Translations under genes and position numbers: made by a program
Notes under the pieces: model-generated
The model's database searches: none
Told to the model about the DNA's origin: nothing
Seen by the model: the letters and a program-made list of their open reading frames with translations, nothing else
NCBI RefSeq assembly: GCF_001425625.1
Contig: NZ_LMCP01000023.1
Coordinates: 1,428 to 65,427, forward strand
Source of the DNA: Mesorhizobium sp. Root102
Lineage (GTDB): Bacteria > Pseudomonadota > Alphaproteobacteria > Rhizobiales > Rhizobiaceae
Reading direction: 5' to 3'
Length of the DNA stretch: 64,000 bases
Part shown: one piece after another, positions 26,504-34,210 of the stretch
Layout: the number at the start of each line of letters is the position of its first letter
Position numbering within the stretch: position 1 is the first letter of the stretch

Positions 26504-27255
26504 CGGGCAAGCTCTCCGGAGAGTGTGGGGTAGGCACCGCGCAGCCAGCGCACCATGACAAAGGACGCCAGCGCGACGATGGCGAAGATGGCGAGCAGAG
26601 CGAGATCGGCGCCCGGCCAGTCGGCACCTAAGCCTTCGCCGGTCCAGAAGATGCCGAAGCTGGTCAGCATCAGCCCGACGACGAATTTGAGTGCATTCTC
26701 AGGCACGCGCGCCAATGGCCGGTGGACCGCGAGTCCGATCAGCATCACCAGGATGAACGCCGCCAGCGCGCCGAGGCTGGCGTAAAGCGTCTGCCCGTGT
26801 GCCGCGCCGACGGCAACGACGATGAACACCACCTCGACGCCTTCGAGCAGCACCGCTTTGAAGGATGCCAGCCCGGCGAGGTAGTCGGCGCGGCGGCCGT
26901 TGGCCTGCTGGTGCAAGACGGCGGTTTCCTTGGAGAAGGCCGCCTCCTCGTCATGCAGGGCGATGACGCCGATACTGCGCAGGATGGCTTTTCGCAGCCA
27001 GCGCATGCCGAACAGGATCAGCAGCACCCCGACGACGAATTGCAGCGTGGTGATGGGTACGAGCGCCAGCAGCGGGCCAAACGCCAGCACCAGGGCCGCC
27101 AGCAGCGCCAGCGCCAGGGCCGCGCCGGTCAATGCCGGGCGCCAGCCGCGCGTCACCCCCACCGCGAGCACGATGGTGAAGGCCTCGACGACCTCGACGA
27201 ACGACGCCAGAAATGAGGCGGTGATCGTCGAAAGGATGGGTGTCAGGCTGTGCAT
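26500..27255 (-). CDS. COG4280-like predicted membrane protein
   Basis: A 251-residue polytopic inner-membrane protein with about seven hydrophobic segments. Two similar acidic patches are visible, ASFVEVVEAFTIVLAVG near the N-terminus and AVLLEGVEVVFIVVAVGAAH in the middle, suggesting an internal duplication. The paired Glu residues recall metal or ion transporters such as FTR1 or GDT1, but this is only a resemblance. It is coupled to the small membrane protein gene downstream. The substrate is unknown. Confidence 0.65.
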   Translation of the reverse strand: MHSLTPILSTITASFLASFVEVVEAFTIVLAVGVTRGWRPALTGAALALALLAALVLAFGPLLALVPITTLQFVVGVLLILFGMRWLRKAILRSIGVIALHDEEAAFSKETAVLHQQANGRRADYLAGLASFKAVLLEGVEVVFIVVAVGAAHGQTLYASLGALAAFILVMLIGLAVHRPLARVPENALKFVVGLMLTSFGIFWTGEGLGADWPGADLALLAIFAIVALASFVMVRWLRGAYPTLSGELAR

Positions 27256-27481
27256 CGAGGCTTCCTGTATTGTGTCGTTCTACCATGATCTGTTTGAAAG
27301 GTCGCTTCCCCAGGGTCGCGGTCCAGGATCACCATGCCGTCAGCGCCACACAGCGCTCCGCTGGCAGGGAAAAAGCAAGCGAAGCACCAACCGGCGGAGT
27401 CGAGCCGCACGCGCGGCGGCTCGAGATCGACCACCAGCCACCAGCATCGGCCCTGGAATGCGCTCGATAAACGCTGGAAGC

Positions 27482-28111
27482 CTAGATCAGGCCCGACATG
27501 TCGGAGAAGGCCATGGCCTTGCGCAGCACCTCGGCGAAACGCTCGCCGGCGGCTTCGCGCGGGCCGCTGTTGTCGATCGAGGTGACGCCAGGGCCCGACA
27601 AGGTCACACTGGCGCTGCGCGCCAGCCGGGCCAGAACTTCGCCGCGCGATTCACGTCCCCGCATTGCCAGCCGCTCGGCCAGAACCTCCGGCGAGGCAGT
27701 GATCTCGACGATGGCCAGATTGGCATAGCGTTCGCGCAAGGAGGGGATGATCGCGCGCGACACATTGGCGACAGCAACATGGCCATTGGCCACTGACCAG
27801 TCGACATCGGCCGGGATGCCATAGCGCAAGCCGTGAGCTTCCCAGGAGATGGCAAAGGCGCCATCGGCTTCGGCTTCGACGAAGGCGGCGTCAGCCAGCG
27901 TGTCGTGGTCCTCGCTGGCGGCATCGCTGGGCCGCGTGATGACGCGGCGGACGAACTCCAGCCTTGTCTCGTCGGTGAAGCGGGCGCGGGCGTAGCCGAT
28001 CACCGTGTCCTTGCCGGCGCCACTCGGTCCGACCACGGCGACGAAGACGCCATCGCGGATCGGAAACGTCTCGGCGGACAATTCCCGCTCGATCAGCGCC
28101 GACACCATCAT
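27482..28111 (-). CDS. phnN: Ribose 1,5-bisphosphokinase PhnN
   Basis: Phosphorylates ribose 1,5-bisphosphate to PRPP in C-P lyase phosphonate breakdown; 209 residues. The guanylate-kinase-like P-loop is VAVVGPSGAGKDTVIGYARA near residue 25, followed by FVRRVITRPSDAASEDHD, which matches the family. ATG 28111 overlaps the phnM stop by four bases. The C-P lyase core genes phnGHIJKL are not in this window. Confidence 0.93.
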   Translation of the reverse strand: MMVSALIERELSAETFPIRDGVFVAVVGPSGAGKDTVIGYARARFTDETRLEFVRRVITRPSDAASEDHDTLADAAFVEAEADGAFAISWEAHGLRYGIPADVDWSVANGHVAVANVSRAIIPSLRERYANLAIVEITASPEVLAERLAMRGRESRGEVLARLARSASVTLSGPGVTSIDNSGPREAAGERFAEVLRKAMAFSDMSGLI

Positions 28112-29262
28112 GCCACCCGGCGTCCCTGCCGCCAGACGGTGCGCACGACCGGGACATGGTCGTCTACGCGCACGCGCACCAGATCGGCGCGGCGGCCCTG
28201 TTCGATGACACCGCGGTCGGTCAGGCCAACCGCTTCGGCCGGGTTCTTCGAGACCATGGCGACCGCCTGCGGCAGGGAAATGCCTTCGACGACATCGCCA
28301 AGGAAGAAGGCCGACTGGATCAGGCTGAAGGGAATGTAGTCGGATGACAGGATGTCGAGCAGGCCGTCGCTGGCCAGCGTGCGGGCCGAGACGTTGCCCG
28401 AATGCGAGGCGCCGCGCATGACGTTGGGCGCACCCATCAGCACGCCGAGCCCGGCCTCTTTCGAGGCCCTGGCGGCCTCCTCCGTGGTCGGGAACTCGGC
28501 GACGCGCACGCCCTGTTCGATCGCCTCGCCGACATGGCCAAGGGTGGCGTCGTCATGGCTGGCCAGCACGATGCCGCGCTCATGGCAGGCGGCGGCGATC
28601 ACCGCCCGGTTAGGTGCCGAATTGCGCGCCGATTCCCCCATCCGCTTTTCGCAGAACACCTTGAAGTCGCGATCGGTCAGCTTCAGCTTGCGCTGGTAAT
28701 AATAGGCATAGGTTTCGAGATTGACGAACTGGCGCTGGCCGGGCGCATGGTCCATCAGCGATGCCAGCTTGACCCGCTCGTCGCCGTCGAAATTGGCGAA
28801 TGCCCCGAGGCAGTCCGGCGCCGAAACCTCGCAACGCAGATGGATGAAATGGTCGGCGCGCAGACGATCTTGCTGGACGCTGTCCTCGATCGCATCGGCC
28901 AGCTTGCGGATGTCTGTCGACGTCAGGTCAGCGTCTTCGTCCATGCCGACGCGCAGGGCGTCGAGCACGGTGGTGATGCCGGCGGTCGCCACCTGCGCGT
29001 CATGGGCGAGCACGGCGGCGATCGGATTCCAGCGCACCTTGGGCCGCGGCGCGTAATGGCCTTCGAGATGGTCCGTATGGAGTTCGACCAGCCCGGGAAT
29101 GATATAGTCGCCGCCCATATCCTCGCCGGCCATGCTTCCACTGGTTTGGCTGGCACCCGCTTCTATGCCGGCGATAAAGCCGTCGCGCAGCACCAGCGAA
29201 CCCTCGACGATCTCGTCGGCAAGCACGATGCGGGCGTTGTGGAGAACAGTCTCGGCGGTCAT
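28108..29262 (-). CDS. phnM: PhnM, alpha-D-ribose 1-methylphosphonate 5-triphosphate diphosphatase
   Basis: Amidohydrolase-fold enzyme that removes pyrophosphate from the triphosphorylated phosphonate-ribose intermediate of the C-P lyase pathway. 384 residues from ATG 29262; the frame extends upstream to 29547 without coding signals. Metal-site block IIPGLVELHTDHLEGHYAPR is near the N-terminus. Other blocks are GIVLASHDDATLGHVGEAIE, EFPTTEEAARASKEAGLGVL and MGAPNVMRGASHSGNVSA, followed by LDILSSDYIPFSLIQSAFFL. It is translationally coupled to phnN. Confidence 0.94.
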   Translation of the reverse strand: MTAETVLHNARIVLADEIVEGSLVLRDGFIAGIEAGASQTSGSMAGEDMGGDYIIPGLVELHTDHLEGHYAPRPKVRWNPIAAVLAHDAQVATAGITTVLDALRVGMDEDADLTSTDIRKLADAIEDSVQQDRLRADHFIHLRCEVSAPDCLGAFANFDGDERVKLASLMDHAPGQRQFVNLETYAYYYQRKLKLTDRDFKVFCEKRMGESARNSAPNRAVIAAACHERGIVLASHDDATLGHVGEAIEQGVRVAEFPTTEEAARASKEAGLGVLMGAPNVMRGASHSGNVSARTLASDGLLDILSSDYIPFSLIQSAFFLGDVVEGISLPQAVAMVSKNPAEAVGLTDRGVIEQGRRADLVRVRVDDHVPVVRTVWRQGRRVA

Positions 29263-29309
29263 TTCAGGCAGTCCTTGGTTGTTCAGGCTGTGCTTGTTCC
29301 GGCAGGGTG

Positions 29310-30017
29310 TCAGGCAGTTTTTCTGGCGGAGCGGCGCCCGAGTGCGTGATGCGAGAGCACCATGAACGGTGCGCCCGGTTCGGTTTCGACAAACAATGTC
29401 AGCGCATCCACCAGAACCGGCTGTCGCAGAATGTCCGCGAACAGACTGTCGATTGCTGCGCGCAAACGAGGGCTTTCCTGTGACGCTGTCCGGCCGGACA
29501 GCGTCATGTGGAAGCGGAAGGTTTCGAAGACATAGGGATAGCCCCATTGGCAGAGATTGCGGAACTCGGCCGGCTTCAGCGAATCCGGGCTGCGCCGCTC
29601 GATTTCCGCCTCGGTCAGCGGCGCGCGAAACCGGTCGAAGCCGAGCACCACGTCATCGGCGAAGCGATTGAGCGCCGGCAGCGGCCCTTCCGGGACCAGT
29701 GCGAAGAAGCCGTCGATCTGGCTGATGACGAGACGCGGTATGGTCACCACCGGCGTTGCCTCGGCAAAATGGTCGAGTGCGGCGCGTAGCGAGGCTTCCG
29801 TCTCGTTGGCAGCCAGGCGGAAGGGTGCTTTCAGCGTCGCGTGGAAACCGTAGCGGCGCGCCGAAGCGGTGTGGAAGGCGACTTCAGCCGCCGACAGGTC
29901 GGCCACCGCCTCGACAGGCCTTGTCGCGGCGCCGAACGGGTCGCGGCCGAGCCAGTTGGCGGCGATCCGCGCCAGCGGTTCGTCCTGCCGGGGGGTGAAA
30001 TAGAGGGCGTAGCGCAT
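29310..30017 (-). CDS. DUF1045 family 2H-phosphoesterase, phosphonate-associated
   Basis: A 235-residue protein of the DUF1045 family often found next to phn genes. Both HxT motifs of the 2H phosphoesterase superfamily are visible: YGFHATLKAPFRLA and FRFHMTLSGRTA. The start MRYALYFTPRQDEPLARIAA is typical. It probably acts on a cyclic or ribose-phosphate intermediate of phosphonate metabolism, which is inference from the family and context. It lies 47 bases upstream of phnM in the same direction. Confidence 0.88.
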   Translation of the reverse strand: MRYALYFTPRQDEPLARIAANWLGRDPFGAATRPVEAVADLSAAEVAFHTASARRYGFHATLKAPFRLAANETEASLRAALDHFAEATPVVTIPRLVISQIDGFFALVPEGPLPALNRFADDVVLGFDRFRAPLTEAEIERRSPDSLKPAEFRNLCQWGYPYVFETFRFHMTLSGRTASQESPRLRAAIDSLFADILRQPVLVDALTLFVETEPGAPFMVLSHHALGRRSARKTA

Positions 30018-30170
30018 GGAAAGTCCTCGTCAACTCCGCTGCCATAGGTGATTTCCATGACGGATTGACGAAGCTTTGAAGGGTTTTCGAAGGCAAATCG
30101 ACCTTGCGGGTCCTTAGCCGACGATTTTTTCCAGCTGGACCAATAGCTTCACCTGAAAAGGCATGATCGG

Positions 30171-30983
30171 TCAGGCCTTCATCAGCCATTCGTGCTCGGG
30201 CGCATTGTGGAACTTCCACGTTCGCTTCGGTCCGGCCATCACGTTGAGATAATAGAGGTCATAGCCGTGGCAGGCGGCGCAGGGGTGATAGCCCTTGGGC
30301 ACCAGCACGACATCGCCGTCCTCGATCGCCATCGCCTCATCCAGCGCGCGATGGCCATTTCTGTCGGCGTCGGTGTAGACGCGCTGGAAAGCAAAGCCCT
30401 GCGGCGGATTGAGGCGGTGATAGTAGGTTTCCTCAAGATAGGATTCATCAGGCAGATTATCCTGGTCGTGCTTGTGCGGCGGATAGCTCGACGTGTGGCC
30501 GCCGGGCGTGATGACCTCGACCACCAGCAGCGAATCGGCTGGCTTGCCCTCCGGCAGGATGTTGGTGACGTAGCGCGTGTTGGTGCCTTTGCCGCGTACC
30601 TCCTGGCCGAGATCGTCCGGTGCGATCACCCGCACCGGCAGACCGCCGCCAAGGCCCGGCGCCGAGCAGACCGCGAGTTCCAGCTCGGTGTCTGCGCTCA
30701 CCGACCAGTCCGATCCCTCAGGGACGTAGACCGACCAGGGCTTGCCCTCGAAGGGCGACATGCGCTCGCCGAGCTGGCCGAGGTCCTTGCCGCCGGCTGA
30801 CGCATTGCCCTTGCCGGTGACGAACACCAAGCAGACTTCGCGATCATTCGTTTTTCCGGAGGCCGTCTCACCGGGCTTGAGCCGATGCAGGTCGAAACCG
30901 ACATATGTCCAGCCCGCGATTTGCGGCGTCACATGGGCGACGAGGCCATGGCCCTTGTCGGCCTTCACCAGCAGCTTCGACAT
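30171..30983 (-). CDS. iolB: 5-deoxy-glucuronate isomerase IolB
   Basis: Converts 5-deoxy-glucuronate to 2-deoxy-5-keto-D-gluconate in myo-inositol breakdown. 270 residues, full length, with a bicupin metal enzyme look. Family blocks are EVCLVFVTGKGNASAGGKD, LVVEVITPGGHTSSYPPHKH, DESYLEETYYHRLNPPQGFA and DVVLVPKGYHPCAACHGYDL. It is the last gene of the iolC-D-E-(small membrane)-B run, all on the minus strand. Confidence 0.95.
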   Translation of the reverse strand: MSKLLVKADKGHGLVAHVTPQIAGWTYVGFDLHRLKPGETASGKTNDREVCLVFVTGKGNASAGGKDLGQLGERMSPFEGKPWSVYVPEGSDWSVSADTELELAVCSAPGLGGGLPVRVIAPDDLGQEVRGKGTNTRYVTNILPEGKPADSLLVVEVITPGGHTSSYPPHKHDQDNLPDESYLEETYYHRLNPPQGFAFQRVYTDADRNGHRALDEAMAIEDGDVVLVPKGYHPCAACHGYDLYYLNVMAGPKRTWKFHNAPEHEWLMKA

Positions 30984-30987
30984 CGGG

Positions 30988-31206
30988 TTACTCCTTCGGT
31001 TCGGGCTCGACCGTTGCCTTGCCCTCTTCGGCCGGCTTGTAAAGATAGAAGAACTGCCAGACGGCGTAGCCGGCGAAGCCGAGCGCGATCATGCCCCAGA
31101 ACGGCGTGCCGGTGGCGAATTCGATGATCGACCAGATGACGCAGACCGCGACGACGGCGACACGCCGCCACAAAGGCCGGAAGAAGGGGTGCTCGGAATC
31201 TTTCAT
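30988..31206 (-). CDS. Small membrane protein inside the iol operon
   Basis: 72 residues with two hydrophobic helices (RRVAVVAVCVIWSIIEFATG and FWGMIALGFAGYAVWQFFYL) and a charged C-terminus EEGKATVEPEPKE. It ends four bases before iolB starts, so it is almost certainly cotranscribed. I do not recognise a function. Confidence 0.7.
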   Translation of the reverse strand: MKDSEHPFFRPLWRRVAVVAVCVIWSIIEFATGTPFWGMIALGFAGYAVWQFFYLYKPAEEGKATVEPEPKE

Positions 31207-31264
31207 CCGACCAACCTACAGCAACCCGGCTTCGCCGAGAACCACCGCATCAGGCCCCCCTTGA

Positions 31265-32182
31265 TCAGACATTGGGAAAGCCTTGCGTCTCGACCGTGTA
31301 GCCGGCGGCGGTCATGACGCGCATCAATTCCTTGTAGCCGACCTGAGCCATCCTGAGCGGCGGGTTCTTCTTCGGATCCTGCTCGGCCTCGACCACGAAC
31401 CAGCCCTCGTAGCCATGGTCGGCAAAGCGCTGCACGATGGCGCCGAAATCCAACGAACCATCGCCCGGCACCGTGAAGGCGCCAAGCGCCACGGCGTCGA
31501 GGAAGGACTGCTTCGTGCGGTCGAGCTTCTCGATGACACTCATGCGCACATCCTTCACATGCACATGGCTGATGCGGGTGTGATGTTTGTCGATGGCACG
31601 CAGAACGTCACCGCTGGCGAAGGCCAGGTGGCCGGCATCGAGCAGCAACGGAATGCCGGCTCCCGAATAATTCATGAAGGCATCGAGTTCCGGCTCGGTC
31701 TCGACCACCGCCGCCATGTGGTGATGATAGGAAAGCGGCATGCCCTGTTCGGCGCACCATTCGCCAAATTCGGTGAGGCGCTTGCCATAGGCCTTCATCT
31801 CGTCATCCGACAGCTTCGGCTTGGTGGCCAGCGGTTTCGAGCGGTCGCCCTGGATCGAGCGGCCGACCTCGCCATAGACGATGCACGGCGCGTTCACGGC
31901 CTTGAACAGGTCGATCATCGGCTGGATGCGATCCTTGTTGTCGGCCATCTCCCCATCCACCAATGTGCCCGAGAACCAGCCGCCGCACAGCGTCACGTCG
32001 GCTGCCTTCAGGATCGGCAGCATGACATCGGGATCATTGGGAAAACGCCGGCCCATCTCCATGCCGGTGAAACCGGCCGAGCGCGATTGGCGCAGACATT
32101 CTTCCAGCGACACGTCATCGCTGAGTTCCGCAAGATCGTCGTTCCACCACGCAATGGGGGACATGCCCAGTTTGGCTTTCAA
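31265..32182 (-). CDS. iolE: myo-Inosose-2 dehydratase IolE
   Basis: Dehydrates 2-keto-myo-inositol to 3D-(3,5/4)-trihydroxycyclohexane-1,2-dione. 305 residues with a TIM-barrel xylose-isomerase-like fold. Family blocks are KLGMSPIAWWNDDLAELSDD, AGFTGMEMGRRFPNDPDVML, MPLSYHHHMAAVVETEPELD, LLLDAGHLAFASGDVLRAI and SHVHVKDVRMSVIEKLD. The related rhizopine protein MocC is another possible name, but the iol context favours iolE. Confidence 0.95.
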   Translation of the reverse strand: MKAKLGMSPIAWWNDDLAELSDDVSLEECLRQSRSAGFTGMEMGRRFPNDPDVMLPILKAADVTLCGGWFSGTLVDGEMADNKDRIQPMIDLFKAVNAPCIVYGEVGRSIQGDRSKPLATKPKLSDDEMKAYGKRLTEFGEWCAEQGMPLSYHHHMAAVVETEPELDAFMNYSGAGIPLLLDAGHLAFASGDVLRAIDKHHTRISHVHVKDVRMSVIEKLDRTKQSFLDAVALGAFTVPGDGSLDFGAIVQRFADHGYEGWFVVEAEQDPKKNPPLRMAQVGYKELMRVMTAAGYTVETQGFPNV

Positions 32183-32205
32183 GTCGTCGCTCCGGTTTCT
32201 TGTTC

Positions 32206-32307
32206 ACCCTCCCCCTTGTGGGGAGGGTCGCTGCGAAGCAGCGGGGTGGGGTGGCGCCGGACCCCCACCCGGACCTTCGGTCCGACCTCCCCACAAGGGG
32301 GAGGTAG
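32206..32307. repeat. Mesorhizobium-type intergenic palindromic repeat between iolD and iolE
   Basis: Outer arms are a perfect 19-base inverted repeat at 32208-32226 and 32286-32304, enclosing GCTGCGAAGCAGC and GGACCTTCGGTCC hairpins. This class of repeated intergenic palindrome is common in Mesorhizobium genomes. It lies inside the operon, so it may form an mRNA structure that sets iolE expression relative to iolD. Confidence 0.75.
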
Positions 32308-32326
32308 GGGCTTGGCGACGCCTATA

Positions 32327-34177
32327 TCAATTGCCGACGGTCTGCATCTTCCGCTTCTCGTCATACGCCTTGCGCGCCGCGTTGACCTGTGGTCGTGCCG
32401 ACACTTCCGGCACCGCCACATCCCACCAGTGGCCTCCGGCATCGGTAGAAATCAGCGGGTCGGTGTCGATGACCAGCACCGTTGTGCGCGTGTTCTTCTT
32501 GGCTTGTGCCAGGGCATTTTCCAGCCCGGCAATCGACGGCACTTTCTCGGCAATCGCGCCCATGCTCGCCGCATGCGCGGCGAAGTCGATGTCGGGCAGG
32601 ATCTCGTGGCGGGAGTCCTTCAGGAGGTTGTTGAAGTTGGCGCCACCGGTCGCCATCTGCAGCCGGTTGATGCAACCATAGCCCCTGTTATCGAGCAGTA
32701 CGATGGTGAGCTTGAGCCCGAGCATCACCGAAGTGGCGATCTCCGAATTCATCATCAGATAGGAGCCGTCGCCGATCATGACGACGATCTCCTCGCCGGG
32801 CTTCGCCATCTTGGCGCCGAGCCCGCCGGCAATCTCGTAGCCCATGGTCGAGAAGCCATATTCGCCATGGTACGATCCGGGCGCGCCCGCCTGCCAAAGT
32901 TTGTGCAATTCGCCCGGCAAGCCGCCGGAGGCATTCAGCAGCGTCACGCCGGATCCCATGGCGCGCTGCACGGCGCCGATCACTTGCGCGTCGGAGGGGT
33001 AGGCGGCATTGGTCGACGCCGTCACCTTGGCCGCTTCGGTCTGCCAGGCCTTCTTGCCGGTGGCCGCATTGTCGGTCCAGGTGGAAGGTGCCTTCCAGCC
33101 CTTCAGAGCCGCGCCGAGTTCAGCCAGACCCTCGGCCGCATCGGCCACCAATGGCAGCGCGCGGTGCTTGCCGGCATCGAAAGGCTGTACGTTGAGCCCG
33201 ATGATGGTCTTGCTGGAGTGCTTGAACAGTGCCCACGAGCCGGTGGTGAAGTCCTGCAGCCGCGTGCCGATGGCGAGCACGACATCGGCTTCCTCGGCCA
33301 GCCGGTTGGCGGCAGAAGTGCCGGTGACGCCGACCGCCGCCATGTTGAGCGGATGATCGTCCGGCAGCGAGGATTTGCCGCCTTGCGTCTCACAGATCGG
33401 AATGCCGGCGCCCTCGGCGAATTTGGCCAGGTCGTCCGAGGCCTGCGAATAGAGGACACCGCCGCCGGCGATCACCAGCGGTTTTTTTGCTCCCTTGAGC
33501 GCGGCGACAGCAGCGGCAAGTTCGTGGCGGTCCGGACGCGGCCGGCGCTGGTGCCAGACCCGCTCGGCAAAAAAGCTCTCGGGATAATCATAGGCCTCGG
33601 CCTGGACGTCCTGGCACAGCGACAGCGTCACCGGGCCGCATTCGGCCGGATCGGTCAGCACGGCCATGGCACGGCTGAGCGCAGGAATGATCTGCTCCGG
33701 CCTTGTGATGCGGTCGAAATAGCGCGACACCGGACGGAAGCAGTCATTGACCGTCGCCGTGCCGTCCGAAAAATCCTCGGCTTGCTGCAGCACCGGATCG
33801 GGAATGCGGTTGGCGAAGACGTCGCCGGGCAGAAACAGGACGGGCAACCTGTTTACATGGGCGAGCGCCGCCGCCGTCACCATGTTGAGCGCGCCGGGAC
33901 CGATCGAAGAGGTCACCGCCATGAAGCGGCGGCGGAAATTGGCCTTGCCGTAAGCGATCGCCGCATGCGCCATCGCCTGTTCATTGTGGGCGCGGAAGGT
34001 CGGCAGTTCGTCGCGCACCTGATAGAGCGCCTCGCCGATGCCGGCGACATTGCCGTGACCGAAGATTGCCCAGACGCCGCCGAAGATCGGGACTTTATTG
34101 CCGTCGATGTCGGTCATCTGGCGGCTGAGGAAGCGGGTTAGCGCCTGCGCCATCGTCAGGCGGATTGTCTTGCTCAT
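32327..34177 (-). CDS. iolD: 3D-trihydroxycyclohexane-1,2-dione hydrolase IolD
   Basis: Thiamine-diphosphate-dependent enzyme that opens the ring of the diketone made by IolE to give 5-deoxy-glucuronate. 616 residues. It starts MSKTIRLTMAQALTRFLSRQ, then FGGVWAIFGHGNVAGIGEAL (the cofactor-activating region), and the C-terminal cofactor site with VVMIGDGSYLMMNSEIATSV. Further family text is GGKSSLPDDHPLNMAAVGVT. It is followed by the palindromic repeat and then iolE. Confidence 0.95.
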   Translation of the reverse strand: MSKTIRLTMAQALTRFLSRQMTDIDGNKVPIFGGVWAIFGHGNVAGIGEALYQVRDELPTFRAHNEQAMAHAAIAYGKANFRRRFMAVTSSIGPGALNMVTAAALAHVNRLPVLFLPGDVFANRIPDPVLQQAEDFSDGTATVNDCFRPVSRYFDRITRPEQIIPALSRAMAVLTDPAECGPVTLSLCQDVQAEAYDYPESFFAERVWHQRRPRPDRHELAAAVAALKGAKKPLVIAGGGVLYSQASDDLAKFAEGAGIPICETQGGKSSLPDDHPLNMAAVGVTGTSAANRLAEEADVVLAIGTRLQDFTTGSWALFKHSSKTIIGLNVQPFDAGKHRALPLVADAAEGLAELGAALKGWKAPSTWTDNAATGKKAWQTEAAKVTASTNAAYPSDAQVIGAVQRAMGSGVTLLNASGGLPGELHKLWQAGAPGSYHGEYGFSTMGYEIAGGLGAKMAKPGEEIVVMIGDGSYLMMNSEIATSVMLGLKLTIVLLDNRGYGCINRLQMATGGANFNNLLKDSRHEILPDIDFAAHAASMGAIAEKVPSIAGLENALAQAKKNTRTTVLVIDTDPLISTDAGGHWWDVAVPEVSARPQVNAARKAYDEKRKMQTVGN

Positions 34178-34210
34178 GCTGTTTTCCCTCCGCAGTCCTA
34201 TACCGCGCCT

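Noticed and set aside
32206..32307. Possible terminator or CRISPR repeat between iolD and iolE
   Set aside because: The structure is a single large palindrome of the dispersed rhizobial type, without spacers or a U run, and iolE continues the operon.
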